In this document: positions 21,781 to 32,700 of the stretch, one piece after another
How positions within the stretch are numbered: position 1 is the stretch's first letter
Layout: each line of letters starts with the position of its first letter
Assembly (NCBI GenBank): GCA_030278955.1
Contig: JAOANR010000006.1
Coordinates: forward strand, 29,493,124 to 29,557,123
DNA length: 64,000 bases
Origin: Hygrophila difformis
Taxonomy: Eukaryota > Streptophyta > Magnoliopsida > Lamiales > Acanthaceae
Reading direction: 5' to 3'
The notes under the pieces: model-generated
Database searches by the model: none
Told to the model about the DNA's origin: nothing
What the model saw: only the letters and a program-made list of their open reading frames with translations
Program-made: the position numbers and the translations under genes

Positions 21781-23837
21781 ACAGGAAGAAAAGAATAAAG
21801 ATTGGACAAGATTCAGATGAAACACAATTAAACTTCCATTTTAATACACAGATCTTTGTTTGGGATAACTCTTCAGTCAGCTAATTCTCATGTTCTTTGT
21901 ACCATGTTCCCTTTAACAGACAGGTACTTACAGTAAGAGTTCACATGCTCTTAAGGAAACATAATCTAAGATACCACAGACTCATAACTCCCTTCACAGG
22001 CCTTGCAAAGTTATATTATTTATCTGTGGGGACAAGCAACACCTGGCAAATCATTAGTTGAAGTGTCAAGTACCGCTATCATTCCCCCATGTCACACCCA
22101 AAGATTCTAATTAAGCCTGAACTATCCCTTAACTCTCAGTTCTAGTAGCAGTTACGCAACTCTCAATACAACCGAGTGACCTCTAGAGAAAGCAGTTAAA
22201 AGAAAGCGGTAAAAGAAAGCGGTAAAGAAAGCATTTAAAATCCTATCACTCGGAGGTTTTTGAAAGTCTGACCCTGGTAGTAAAAGAAAGCCCCCAGTCA
22301 GAATGACCGGATGTGGATCAAGAATTCCCTATTCTCGGTGAACCGCTCACAGTGTTCACTTCCCGTCGGGTAGTTATGAGATACAAACTAATGAAACGAA
22401 CTAATAAATTAGTTCGTTCCGGATGCACTCACTCAGGACTCAAAAATAGGCTCTGGCAGAAGAGGATAGCAGTTGAAAGAATACTCAACCCTATCTTAGA
22501 AAATAACCAAGGCCCGAATGTTGTTCCTCTAATATTATCTGTCACACCTTATCGGAATCCAAGTGGAATCTGACCCAGTGCAATATTTAATACAAGATTT
22601 CCAACAAACAGCAATTTTGGAAAATAATAAATCTGAAAATCATTCCCTATCAGGTACTAGACTCTCAATTAAAATACAGATCCTTTCAGTCTAGGTGAGA
22701 CCTAATCGCTGACTCTGCTTCTAATTTCCCAAAGTCAACCCCCAGTCGGATATGAATTAGTCATAACTGTCGAATTTATCCCTTACTCAGATCCGGATTT
22801 TATAAAGGAATTTTTGTTGGAAATTTATTATGAAACATCTGATTTAAATCAAGACTTCTATGTCCAAGGGAAGGATCCCAAAATAATATTGACCACAATA
22901 TCTACATAATAATATCATGCATAAATTTATAGAGAAGTGTAAAATTAAATAACCCAAAATATAAGGTGGGTTTAGACAGAAGTTGACACACAGAGATGAA
23001 ATAGCCGGGGATGAGAAGAATTTATTATTGGCTAAAATGGATGACTGAAATAGTTGGGATTATCCGGACTGCAAACATCTGCTATCCGGGTCCCAACTAT
23101 TCCAGGTGGAACGGTTTTAGATAGTAAACTGATCAAAATGACAGTGGTCGCTGTCATTTAGACCACTCACTGTCTGTGAATTGGGATGAAAAACCTACAT
23201 GTTCTTTCACTGTCTTAATTACTAGACGACATTGACCTATGTCGTCTAGTGTTGGCACAGTTTGAGATTCGGGTTTGAGATTAAGATAAAGAAAAGAAAA
23301 CTGTATCCGGATAGGGGTCAGCTGAGCAGCTATTATAATCCCGGATGGACTAACCGCCAAGGCTTCCACCGACCACTATTCGGACCATGCAAAATAACAT
23401 CTAATAATTAATATACAGACCACGAGCTAGTTATCCGTGTGGGAATACCCGCCAACATTAGTCTGATATATCTCTTACTAGCTGTTTCACACAACACGGG
23501 TAAAGACAAAATAAATAAAAGAAAATATTTTTGGGTCATCTTGCATGAGAGACATTGGTTTCTCATGCAAGGGTATGGAAATTATTCCATAATTGCTCTT
23601 CATGGTCTAAATAATCTTTCATTCCATAATTAATTAATTACAGTCCGGATTATATACTTAGATCATTAGAGTTTAATCATTTGTAGAAGAATCTTTTAAT
23701 GGGAAATTGAACAAAGTTCTTTATATCAATTAATCATGGGTTGAGATCATTGGATTTCAACCTCAAAATATTAATATAAAGGTTCAATTAATTAATGGAG
23801 TGAGATGAAGAATAAAAATTGGCAAAAAGATGCCACT

Positions 23838-24373
23838 CTGTCGCGGAATAGAATTTGTGTCGCGGACCATGGGTCCGCGACAAGGGTTTCGCGACAAAGG
23901 GTGGGAAATAAGAGAAGTGGGATTTTGAAGATTAGGGTTTGTTTTGTCGCTAAGCAAAAATTTTGTCGCGGAACATGGTTCCGCGACAAGGAGGTATAGC
24001 GACAAAGGTTTGAAAATTGGCAAGGACATAATTCCTGGTCGCGGAACAAGGATTTTGTCGCGGTCCGTGGTTCCGCGACAAAGGTTCCGCGACAGAGTCC
24101 TCCCAGAATAAAATTACAAGTATTTGGGTCCTTGGTCGCTAATCAAGGGTTTTGTCGCGGAACGTGGTTCCGCGACAAGATTGCTTCGCGACAAAGCGTT
24201 TCAAAATAATGGCAAGGCATAATTTTCTGTCTCGGAATAAGATTTTTATCGCGGAGCATGGTTCCGCGACAAAAGCCATGCAGACAAAATGCAAGAATTT
24301 GGTCCTTTGTCGCTAAACATGGGTTTTGTCGCGGAACGTGGTTCCGCGACAAAGGTTGCATCGCGACAAAGGG
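23838..24373. repeat. Array of TTGTCGCGGAAC...GTTCCGCGACAA palindromes (left LTR)
   Basis: About six units of roughly 70-100 bases, each with a GC-rich palindrome of up to 12-base arms around a three-base RTG loop (ATG or GTG), plus half-units TTTGTCGCTAA and TCGCGACAAAGG. They lie 0.7-1.3 kb downstream of the TATA on the element's sense (minus) strand, so within the predicted transcript. Confidence 0.85.
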
Positions 24374-24432
24374 TTTTAAAGTTTATAAAAATTTTGGCAG
24401 CATAACGCCTAATATTGCATTACATGGGTGTG

Positions 24433-24492
24433 CGTTGTGATCCGTGGGATCACAACGGGAAAAATTACGTTGCAACCCGTGGGGTTGCAACG
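24433..24492. repeat. Two perfect 11-bp-arm hairpins with GTG loops (left LTR)
   Basis: 24433-24457 has arms CGTTGTGATCC and GGATCACAACG around GTG. 24468-24492 has arms CGTTGCAACCC and GGGTTGCAACG around GTG. Stem sequences differ from each other and from the TTGTCGCGG family, but loop and geometry are the same. Confidence 0.9.
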
Positions 24493-25093
24493 TGATGCAA
24501 TACAATATAGGAAATGCAATTTTTAGATAAATATGCACAAACACTTTAACACTAGCCCTTTTAGATCTAATGCACTAGAGAGAGAAAATAAAAAGTAAGA
24601 AAAAATACCTAAGACTAGAAAGAACATAAACAGTGATATAAAAATAAAAATAAAATAAAATAAAAAAAAGAGACTAAAACTAGTGCAGGAAGCAAGAATA
24701 CAAACACACTAAGCTAACACTAAAAATAAAATAAAATAGAACCTACACTAAATCTATCAAGGGTTAAATATCAAGTGTTTATGCACTTATTAAAATAAGG
24801 AAAGCAATAAAACCTAACTACAATACCAAAACATGGTCCAAAATACACCCATTAATTAAGTGTTTGAAACCCACAAACTACGAAATATAAAACTGGAAAA
24901 ATAAAAGTGAACACTAGCTACACTAATTTATTACAAACCATAAATTAAAACTAAGCTAAGATCTACATCTACATAGCATGAAAATAAACTAAGCTACCTA
25001 CTCTAACATATTTTTGGAGAGCACAGTGGTGCCTCCAAAAACAGTGAAAATAAACTAAAGTGTAGCTAGGTTACTGTTCAAGGGGGTGGGAGG

Positions 25094-25107
25094 TTATATT
25101 TATAGAG
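25094..25107 (-). promoter_or_regulatory. TATA box of the giant LTR (left copy)
   Basis: Minus reads CTCTATAAATATAA. The equivalent in the right LTR is at about 33747-33760. It is the best TATA on the element's sense strand. Confidence 0.6.
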
Positions 25108-25371
25108 TAGGATTAAGCCCTAGGCCCATTCAAGGCCCACCTGGTCGCTAAACAACTGCTTTGTCGCGGAACAAATTGGCTAGGGACAAAACACTTTTTA
25201 GCTCCAAGATGGCGCGCAGGAGGGGCCGGGAGCTCGAGGTCCAGGAGGAAGAGACAAAAATCTTGTGTCTGCGGGGACTTCAAGTCCTGGGACCTTCTAA
25301 CCGATTGAGCATGTGGGAAATGAATTTATGAGGAGTCACGTGACTCTGTCTCTGCTTTAATTTTCTCTGTC

Positions 25372-25525
25372 TGTCGCGGTCGCGATGCATTTGTCGCGGA
25401 ACATTGTTCCGCGACAAATTTTATGTCTTGCTACTCCTCTCACAGTCTCGGAGTAAGATTTTGTCGCGGAGCAATTTTTTGGTCGCGGAGCACTTGGTCG
25501 CGATGTACTACTCCGCGACAAAGGA
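25372..25525. repeat. Second cluster of CGCGGA palindromes (left LTR, upstream of TATA)
   Basis: TGTCGCGGTCGCGATGCA, TTGTCGCGGAACATTGTTCC and further GTCGCGGAGCA units lie 0.27-0.42 kb upstream of the TATA on minus. Copy at about 34025-34180. Confidence 0.75.
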
Positions 25526-25529
25526 TTAG

Positions 25530-26312
25530 TTTTCTCCCTCTCTCTTTCTTTTCCTCTCTTCATTCACGTGCTTCTCTCTCTTTCCTCATTTCTTTTCTTT
25601 GTCTCTCTCGTTCTTCATCTCTTGATTCTCGATCCCATCTTTCTTTTGCCATCCTCTTTCATTTCATTATTTCTTCTACTGCTTCGTTCTTGATTCCAGT
25701 TTTCTTGTTCAATGCTTCTTCTTCCTTCTATGTTTTTTCCAATTTCCTTGATTTCCAAAAATTTGTCTCAAACCAGTGTGGGAATGGGGGCTCGGAGATG
25801 GAGGTGCTGCTGGATGAGCGGCGGCGGCGGCTGGCGTTCGAACGCGGAGGCGACGGCGGTGGTGTACTGGCGGCAGTGGCTGGAAAGGACGAAGGGGAGC
25901 GGAGGGACGGAGGCAGATGAGGAGGCTGAGATGGTAGGGATGATTTTGGGGGTTTTGGTTTGATTTAATTTTGGGGATTTTGTTGGTTGTGGTGGTGGTT
26001 CGCCGGATTTTGGTGGTGGAGGTGGTTTGAGACGAGGGCAGTGGTGGTGATGGGAAATGGAGTTTGGAGTGAGGTTGAAGATGGTGATGATGATGGACAG
26101 TGGTGGTCGGAGTTGGAGGAGGGAGGTGGAATCGGGTGGTGGTGCGATGGCCGGATTTTGAACGGAGGAGGAGGATGAGGGAATGGTGGCGAGGCGGAGG
26201 GACTGGAGTTGGGAAAAGTGGTGGCCGGAGAGATGGCCGGAAAAGGTGGCGGCGCCGGAACTGGTCGCCGGCGGCGGGGTAGGGTTAGGGTTAGGTTAGG
26301 TTTAGGGTTGGG
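25530..26312. other. CT-rich then GC/GGT-rich tract in U3 (left LTR)
   Basis: On plus, a 200-base CT-rich stretch is followed by a GC-rich segment with GCGGCGGCGG and many GGTGG words, ending in telomere-like TAGGGTTAGGG (about 26280-26312). The layout recalls a plant gene leader and GC-rich first exon, but the frames (up to 165 residues) are low-complexity and no domain was recognised. Copy at 34185-34963. Confidence 0.5.
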
Positions 26313-26895
26313 TATTGGGCTTGGTTATGGTATTGGGCTTAAGTGATGTTGGGCTTGTGGTTGGTTTGTTGGGTTGAGAATTTGAGGAAATGGGCTAATG
26401 GAGATTGGGCCTGGAACAAATTGGACTATTGGACTGGACCAATTTAATTAAATAACCTGCATTTAATCAAATAATTGGATTAGTGGACTAATTAATTCTA
26501 ATTAAAACAGAAAATGGAGATAAAGATAAACATAAGAATTAAATAAATATATAAATCAAAATGTAATAATATAAATATAATATTTATTCCACTTGATTAT
26601 TTGGTTTGTATTCTATTTAATGAATCCGAGTTTCACCGAATAGACAACACTGAACCAAAATTAATCAAGTGTATGGTTTTTAATATTTTTATCATGTTTT
26701 TGGGTTATTTAATACAAATTTAATAAAAATAACAATATTTTTGTGTTTTTCAATACCAGCTTATTATTTATACAAACTTGCATAAATCTGTCAAATTCAA
26801 CTGCTTTCTTAGTTAAATAAGACCGGAATGCGATCAAATGTCCGTATTAGACACGGAAATAGATTGAAAATAATGGTCAATTTTGGCCATTATCA

Positions 26896-26909
26896 ACATC
26901 CTCACATTT
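26896..26909 (-). promoter_or_regulatory. Polypurine-tract position of giant-LTR element
   Basis: Minus reads AAATGTGAGGATGT directly before the 3' LTR. It is the first of four copies of this motif in the interior (others at 28352, 28868 and 29561). Confidence 0.6.
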
Positions 26910-28351
26910 AATACTGATCGTCCCCGAGCAGTCAGAGTCAGTGCTCCTAAGAGCATAGACGCTGCATATTCAATCTATTTTCGTGGCTTAAAAAATATCA
27001 TCCTTTTTATATTGGGATAAGACAATCAAAGACTACAAGTATTAAATTCTCTTGATTGCAGTGTTTAATGAAATGATACTTCTCACTTAATTAGGCATAC
27101 AAATCAGTCATTATTGATAATTTTTCATGAATATCATGATTAGAAAAATTCATTGATTTAATTCTAGAATTAAAGCATGACATGAACATAAATTAGAAAC
27201 GGAGCCTCACATATGGTAGAAGCGGAAATTTTACTCACTCTCAAAAAGGGGTTTTATCAATGAGCACTCATAATCAAATTTAATTAAATTCTCCCATATG
27301 CTTGCAATTGGACCAACTCGCCACCGGCTCATTTCTTTAAATCGAGATCATGAGGTCTTATTCAAGGGTTATAATGGGGCATGCGGTTGTAACATTTGGT
27401 AAGAAAGGGAATTATTGGGCTAAGAAGTGGCAAGAATTAATTCTATCATAACTTGGCATATTTATTTAAAATTCATGATCATCAATTTATTTCTTTCTTT
27501 CTTTTGCTTTTCTTTTCATATTGCATGACATTAGACTATGTCTAATTTGCTTTGTCATTTGCAATTTATTTATGTTGAATGGATCTCAACATGTTCATTT
27601 TTCTTTTCTTTTTTTTTTTCTTCTTTTTTTTTTAATCGGTTTATTGAATACCGATTTGATGACTTGATGATCATAAATTTAATGCCTTGATAAAATTCAT
27701 TCTTACACACTTGGGTTTAAATTTTCTTGGTCTTTTTAGAAGGCTTGGAATAATATAGAGGGCTTCAAAGAAAAATTAGGCTTAAAGGCTCAAGTTGGTT
27801 TATCCTAAAGGGAAAATATTTTTGGGTTTGGAATTCAAACGAAGGCCAAAAATTTGGGTTTTTCTAGGTGCCTCGATCATATGCTCGATTTTTGGAATAT
27901 GGCATAGTCTTGAATCGGTCCCAATCGCGAGTTCTAGTTTCCTTTAATCAAAAATGATTTTCACACGTCAAAGAAAAGAATGAGTAAAAATGACTCATGG
28001 CTCAAATCTCACATGGAATGGTTCATTCATGTCATACAATATTCTTAAATTTAATCTTTGAAAAATTCTTACAATCCATTCAATTAAATTCTCAACATGA
28101 AAATTCATTACCCAACAAGATGATGATATCATTAAATTTTTATAGCTCAAAACCTCAAAAATTCATATCATGCATGTCTTCAATTATATTATCCCAATTT
28201 AAAAGTTTGAAAATTTAATCATAAACCAAAATCAAATATGTGAATTCTTAGACAGAGTTATGCATGCTTTGCACTGGGTTTAAATATAAAATAATAAAAA
28301 TAAACAAAAAGAAAAGTAACACACTTTTTTTTTTAATTAAGTGAAGAATCA

Positions 28352-28395
28352 ACATCCTCACATTTTGAGCCTTGCTCGAAATGTGAGTAAATCAA
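28352..28395. repeat. CTCACATTT hairpin, copy 2
   Basis: ACATCCTCACATTTTGAGC is followed, after CTT, by GCTCGAAATGTGAG; the 14-base arms differ at one position. Confidence 0.75.
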
Positions 28396-28867
28396 TTCCT
28401 ACTTAAACAAATTATCAAAATCAAAATAAAATAAGAGAGGAGGGAGGGAGGGGGAAAATATTAACATAAAAGATAGAAAAATGATCCCGATAGCCTTTTT
28501 CGTCAAACCACTTAAATGTTCGACGATTTTGGCTATGTGTGATCGTTTGGTTCATCGAGCAAGGCAATTGTTCGATGCCCAACACTTAGAAAAATTCTGA
28601 TTTTCATCAAAATTGTTCAATCACATTTTTAAATTTTCTAAACATATAAAAGTTAATCTACTTGCAAAAATTAGGTTGGATTAATTCTGTTCTTATAAAA
28701 GTTATTCCGGATTTTAAATTGCTTTAAATTCCAAGAATACTTTCAATTAATCACAGAATTGATCCAACCGGGAACCTGTTTTGCAGCTTTAATTTTCTTT
28801 TTGGTGGTCCCACAAATTCCTGCAAAGCAAATACAGAAGAAGTTATCGGGTTTTCTCAAAAATATCA

Positions 28868-28907
28868 ACATCCTCACATTTAGAGTCTTAGTACTCTAAA
28901 TGTGAGT
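28868..28907. repeat. CTCACATTT hairpin, copy 3 (perfect)
   Basis: Arms CTCACATTTAGAGT and ACTCTAAATGTGAG (14 bases, perfect) with loop CTTAGT, preceded by ACATC. Confidence 0.85.
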
Positions 28908-29560
28908 TAATTGATTACTACCCGAATTATTTAATAATATGCACAAGAGATAAATATAATTTTGACTTGCAGAAATTTAGGTTGGATTAATTCTGTGCTT
29001 GTGAAAATTATTCCGGATTTTATATTTCTTTAAATTTCGGATATCCGGATATAATCTTCGTTCAATTACAGAACTAATCCAACCGGGAACCTCTTTAGAT
29101 GCTCAGTCGGGACAGGGGCGACGGAAAGTGAGATGATGGTCGTGGCTTGTCCGATGGTGGTGAGCAATTGGTGGTCCGAAGATCTGCTGCTCCATTTGTT
29201 GTTTCACCAGTGATGAGGGTTTCCTCAGCGCAGTGGTGGTGTTGAGGTGGATGAGCGATGGAGCAGCGGTTGAGCTTCGTGGTCCGGATGTGGTGGAGAT
29301 GACAAACACGTGAGTCTCACGTGTTGTGCAATTTACAATTGCAAATTAGTGTAGCCCCAATGCTGCACTTCTCCCTTTCTTTGATTTTTCGTTTAATTAA
29401 CCTCGATTTTACAATTAGAGAGGTGTAAAATTAAACGAAAGATCAAAGTAGTGTAGCCCAAATGCTACACTTCCACATTTAACTCCTTACACCATTTTCA
29501 ATGGCTCCATGATTCCTGCAAGACAAAATACCCAATTGGTTAGGTTTTCCCCTCAAATCT

Positions 29561-29600
29561 ACATCCTCACATTTAGAGTCTTAGTACTCTAAATGTTTAA
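29561..29600. repeat. CTCACATTT hairpin, copy 4 (short right arm)
   Basis: Same left arm and loop as copy 3, but the right arm keeps only ACTCTAAATG. Confidence 0.75.
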
Positions 29601-29706
29601 TTGATTTGAGGGTACTTCTCTGTTCTGAAATAAATACACTAAACTAACACTAAACTAACTATGAGTAATCAGGAGTGTAATTCTCTTAATAAACGACGCT
29701 GCATCC

Positions 29707-29724
29707 TCCCCGGCAACGGCGCCA
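29707..29724 (-). promoter_or_regulatory. tRNA-Asp primer-binding site of the giant-LTR element
   Basis: Minus reads TGGCGCCGTTGCCGGGGA with no gap to the 5' LTR. This is the PBS typical of plant Tat/Athila gypsy elements. Confidence 0.92.
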
Positions 29725-32700
29725 TGAAACTTTTGACAAATTTCATTAACACGAGTATTTTTATAAAATATATCGGGTTTGGATTTATTGAATGAAGGAG
29801 TTATGTTTTATGGAATGGGTTTAGGGATATATTAAGAGTGTTACTTTTTATTACTCATGCGAGGGGCTTTAATTTCAAACGGCGCTGTGATCCTCTCTGT
29901 CATGAAACTTCTGACAAATCTCATGATACAACCGGGATAAATTGACCTTCAGCCTGTCACACTGAGAGTCCCCGGCATATGTGCCATGATACTTCTCATG
30001 ATTTCATGTCATGAGATTCCCTGCCATGAAACTTTCGGCAGATTCCCACCACATGAGTATTTTCCGAAAAATCATGTTTTTATTTACTCGTGTTAAGAAA
30101 CTGTGCCCCCGAAAGCGCACGGAGTCAAAAATTGCAGTATTTATAGTAAGTACCGGATCGTTCACTGGAGGATGTGCGATGGAAGCAGGACCCACGCCGT
30201 TTACTAAGATTTTCCACTCGGTTACTCGATTCAAGTTTGTGAAATGACTAACAACTACTTGACATAATTTAAACTAAGCTATGAAAGCAATTAAAATAAA
30301 GCAGATAAAATTATTCTAGAAAGCGAATTAAATTTAATCTAAGAAAGCAATAGAATTATTCTAGGAAAGCGGTTAAAAATTATCTAAGAAAGCAGATTTA
30401 AATTATGACAGAAGGAACAGGAAGAAAAGAATAAAGATTGGACAAGATTCAGATGAAACACAATTAAACTTCCATTTTAATACACAGATCTTTGTTTGGG
30501 ATAACTCTTCAGTCATCTAATTCTCATGTTCTCTGTACCATGTTCCCTTTAACAGACAGGTACTTAGAGTAAGAGTTCACATGCTCTTAAGGAAACATAA
30601 TCTAAGATACCACAGACTCATAACTCCCTTCACAGGCCTTGCAAAGTTATATTATTTATCTGTGGTGGACAAGCAACACCTGGCAAATCATTAGTTGAAG
30701 TGTCAAGTACCGCTATCATTCCCCCATGTCACACCCAAAGATTCTAATTAAGCCCTGAACTATCCCTTAACTCTCAGTTCTAGTAGCAGTTACGCAACTC
30801 TCAATACAACCGAGTGACCTCTAGAGAAAGCAGTTAAAAGAAAGCAGTAAAAGAAAGCGGTAAAGAAAGCATTTAAAATCCTATCACTCGGAGGTTTTTG
30901 AAAGTCTGACCCTGGTAGTAAAAGAAAGCCCCCAGTCAGAATGACCGGATGTGGATCAAGAATTCCCTATTCTCGGTGAACCGCTCACAGTGTTCACTTC
31001 CCGTCGGGTGGTTATAAGATACAAACTAATGAAACGAACTAATAAATTAGTTCGTTCCGGATGCACTCACTCAGGACTCAAAAATAGGCTCTGGCAGAAG
31101 AGGATAGCAGTTGAAAGAGTACTCAACCCTATCTTAGAAAATAACCAAGGCCCGAATGTTGTTCCTCTAATATTATCTGTCACACCTTATCGGAATCCAA
31201 GTGGAATCTGACCCAGTGCAATATTTAATACAAGATTTCCAACAAACAGCAATTTTGGAAAATAATAAATCTGAAAATCATTCCCTACCAGGTACTAGAC
31301 TCTCAATTAAAATACAGATCCTTTCAGTCTAGGTGAGACCTAATCGCTGACTCTGCTTCTAATTTCCCAAAATCAACCCCCAGTCGGATATGAATTAGTC
31401 ATAACTGTCGAATTTATCCCTTACTCAGATCCGGATTTTATAAAGGAATTTTTGTTGGAAATTTATTATGAAACATCTGATTTAAATCAAGACTTCTATG
31501 TCCAAGGGAAGGATCCCAAAATAATATTGACCACAATATCTACATAATAATATCATGCATAAATTTATAGAGAAGTGTAAAATTAAATAACCCAAAATAT
31601 AAGGTGGGTTTAGACAGAAGTTGACACACAGAGATGAAATAGCCGGGGATGAGAAGAATTTATTATTGGCTAAAAAGGATGACTGAAATAGTTGGGATTA
31701 TCCGGACTGCAAACATCTGCTATCCGGGTCCCACTATTCCAGGTGGAACGGTTTTAGATAGTAAACTGATCAAAATGACAGTGGTCGCTGTCATTTAGAC
31801 CACTCACTGTCTGTGAATTGGGATGAAAAACCTACATGTTCTTTCACTGTCTTAATTACTAGACGACATTGACCGATGTCGTCTAGTGTTGGCACAGTTT
31901 GAGATTCGGGTTTGAGATTAAGATAAAGAAAAGAAAACTGTATCCGGATAGGGGTCAGCTGAGCAGCTATTATAATCCCGGATGGACTAACCGCCAAGGC
32001 TTCCACCGACCACTATTCGGACCATGCAAAATAACATCTAATAATTAATATACAGACCACGAGCTAGTTATCCGTGTGGGAATACCCGCCAACATTAATC
32101 TGATATATCTCTTACTAGCTGTTTCACACAACACGGGTAAAGACAAAATAAATAAAAGAAAATATTTTTGGGTCATCTTGCATGAGAGACATTGGTTTCT
32201 CATGCAAGGGTATGGAAATTATTCCATAATTGCTCTTCATGGTCTAAATAATCTTTCATTCCATAATTAATTAATTACAGTCCGGATTATATACTTAGAT
32301 CATTAGAGTTTAATCATTTGTAGAAGAATCTTTTAATGGGAAATTGAACAAAGTTCTTTATATCAAATTAATCATGGGTTGAGATCATTTGATTTTCAAC
32401 CTCAAAATATTAATATAAAGGTTCAATTAATTAATGGAGTGAGATGAAGAATAAAAATTGGCAAAAAGATGCCACTCTGTCGCGGAATAGAATTTGTTCG
32501 CGGACCATGGGTCCGCGACAAGGGTTTCGCGACAAAGGGTGGGAAATAAGAGAAGTGGGATTTTGAAGATTAGGGTTTGTTTTGTCGCTAAGCAAAAATT
32601 TTGTCGTGGAACATGGTTCCGCGACAAGGAGGTATAGCGACAAAGGTTTGAAAATTGGCAAGGACATAATTCCTGGTCGCGGAACAAGGATTTTGTCGCG

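Larger units (their letters stand above)
21089..26895 (-). repeat. 3' LTR of giant-LTR element
   Basis: Matches 29725-35548 base for base apart from scattered substitutions and small indels (for example an extra CGG codon-like unit in the right copy near 34475 and a dozen bases missing near 32890 in the left copy). On minus, U3 lies to the right of the TATA at 25094-25107 and a transcribed leader of about 4 kb to the left. Confidence 0.95.
26896..29724 (-). other. Non-coding interior of the giant-LTR element
   Basis: 2829 bp without gag-pol motifs. It contains pyrimidine-rich tracts (27600-27640), four ACATCCTCACATTT boxes, and a duplicated module in which AGGTTGGATTAATTCTGT pairs with ACAGAA(T/C)T.ATCCAACC (28675-28771 and about 28980-29080). 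A frame at 29103-29309 (minus, 68 residues) is Ser/Thr/His-rich and not recognised. Confidence 0.7.

Noticed and set aside
22313..22573. 86-residue frame in the giant LTR, repeated at 30951-31211
   Set aside because: Conserved between the LTRs only because the LTRs are near-identical; no motif and no start context, and antisense to the element.
23838..24373. Regularly spaced palindromes as a CRISPR array
   Set aside because: Plant nuclear context, unit length varies, spacers are not unique, and no cas genes; the units are parts of an LTR.
25423..25963. Plus-strand frames of 165 and 83 residues in the giant LTR (and copies at 34076-34619)
   Set aside because: Low-complexity Ser/Phe/Leu then Gly/Arg text from a CT-rich and GC-rich tract, antisense to the element, with no domain; kept only as composition features.
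26279..26312. Telomere-like TAGGGTTAGGG repeats
   Set aside because: Only a few imperfect units inside an LTR, present in both LTR copies; not a chromosome end or interstitial telomere array.
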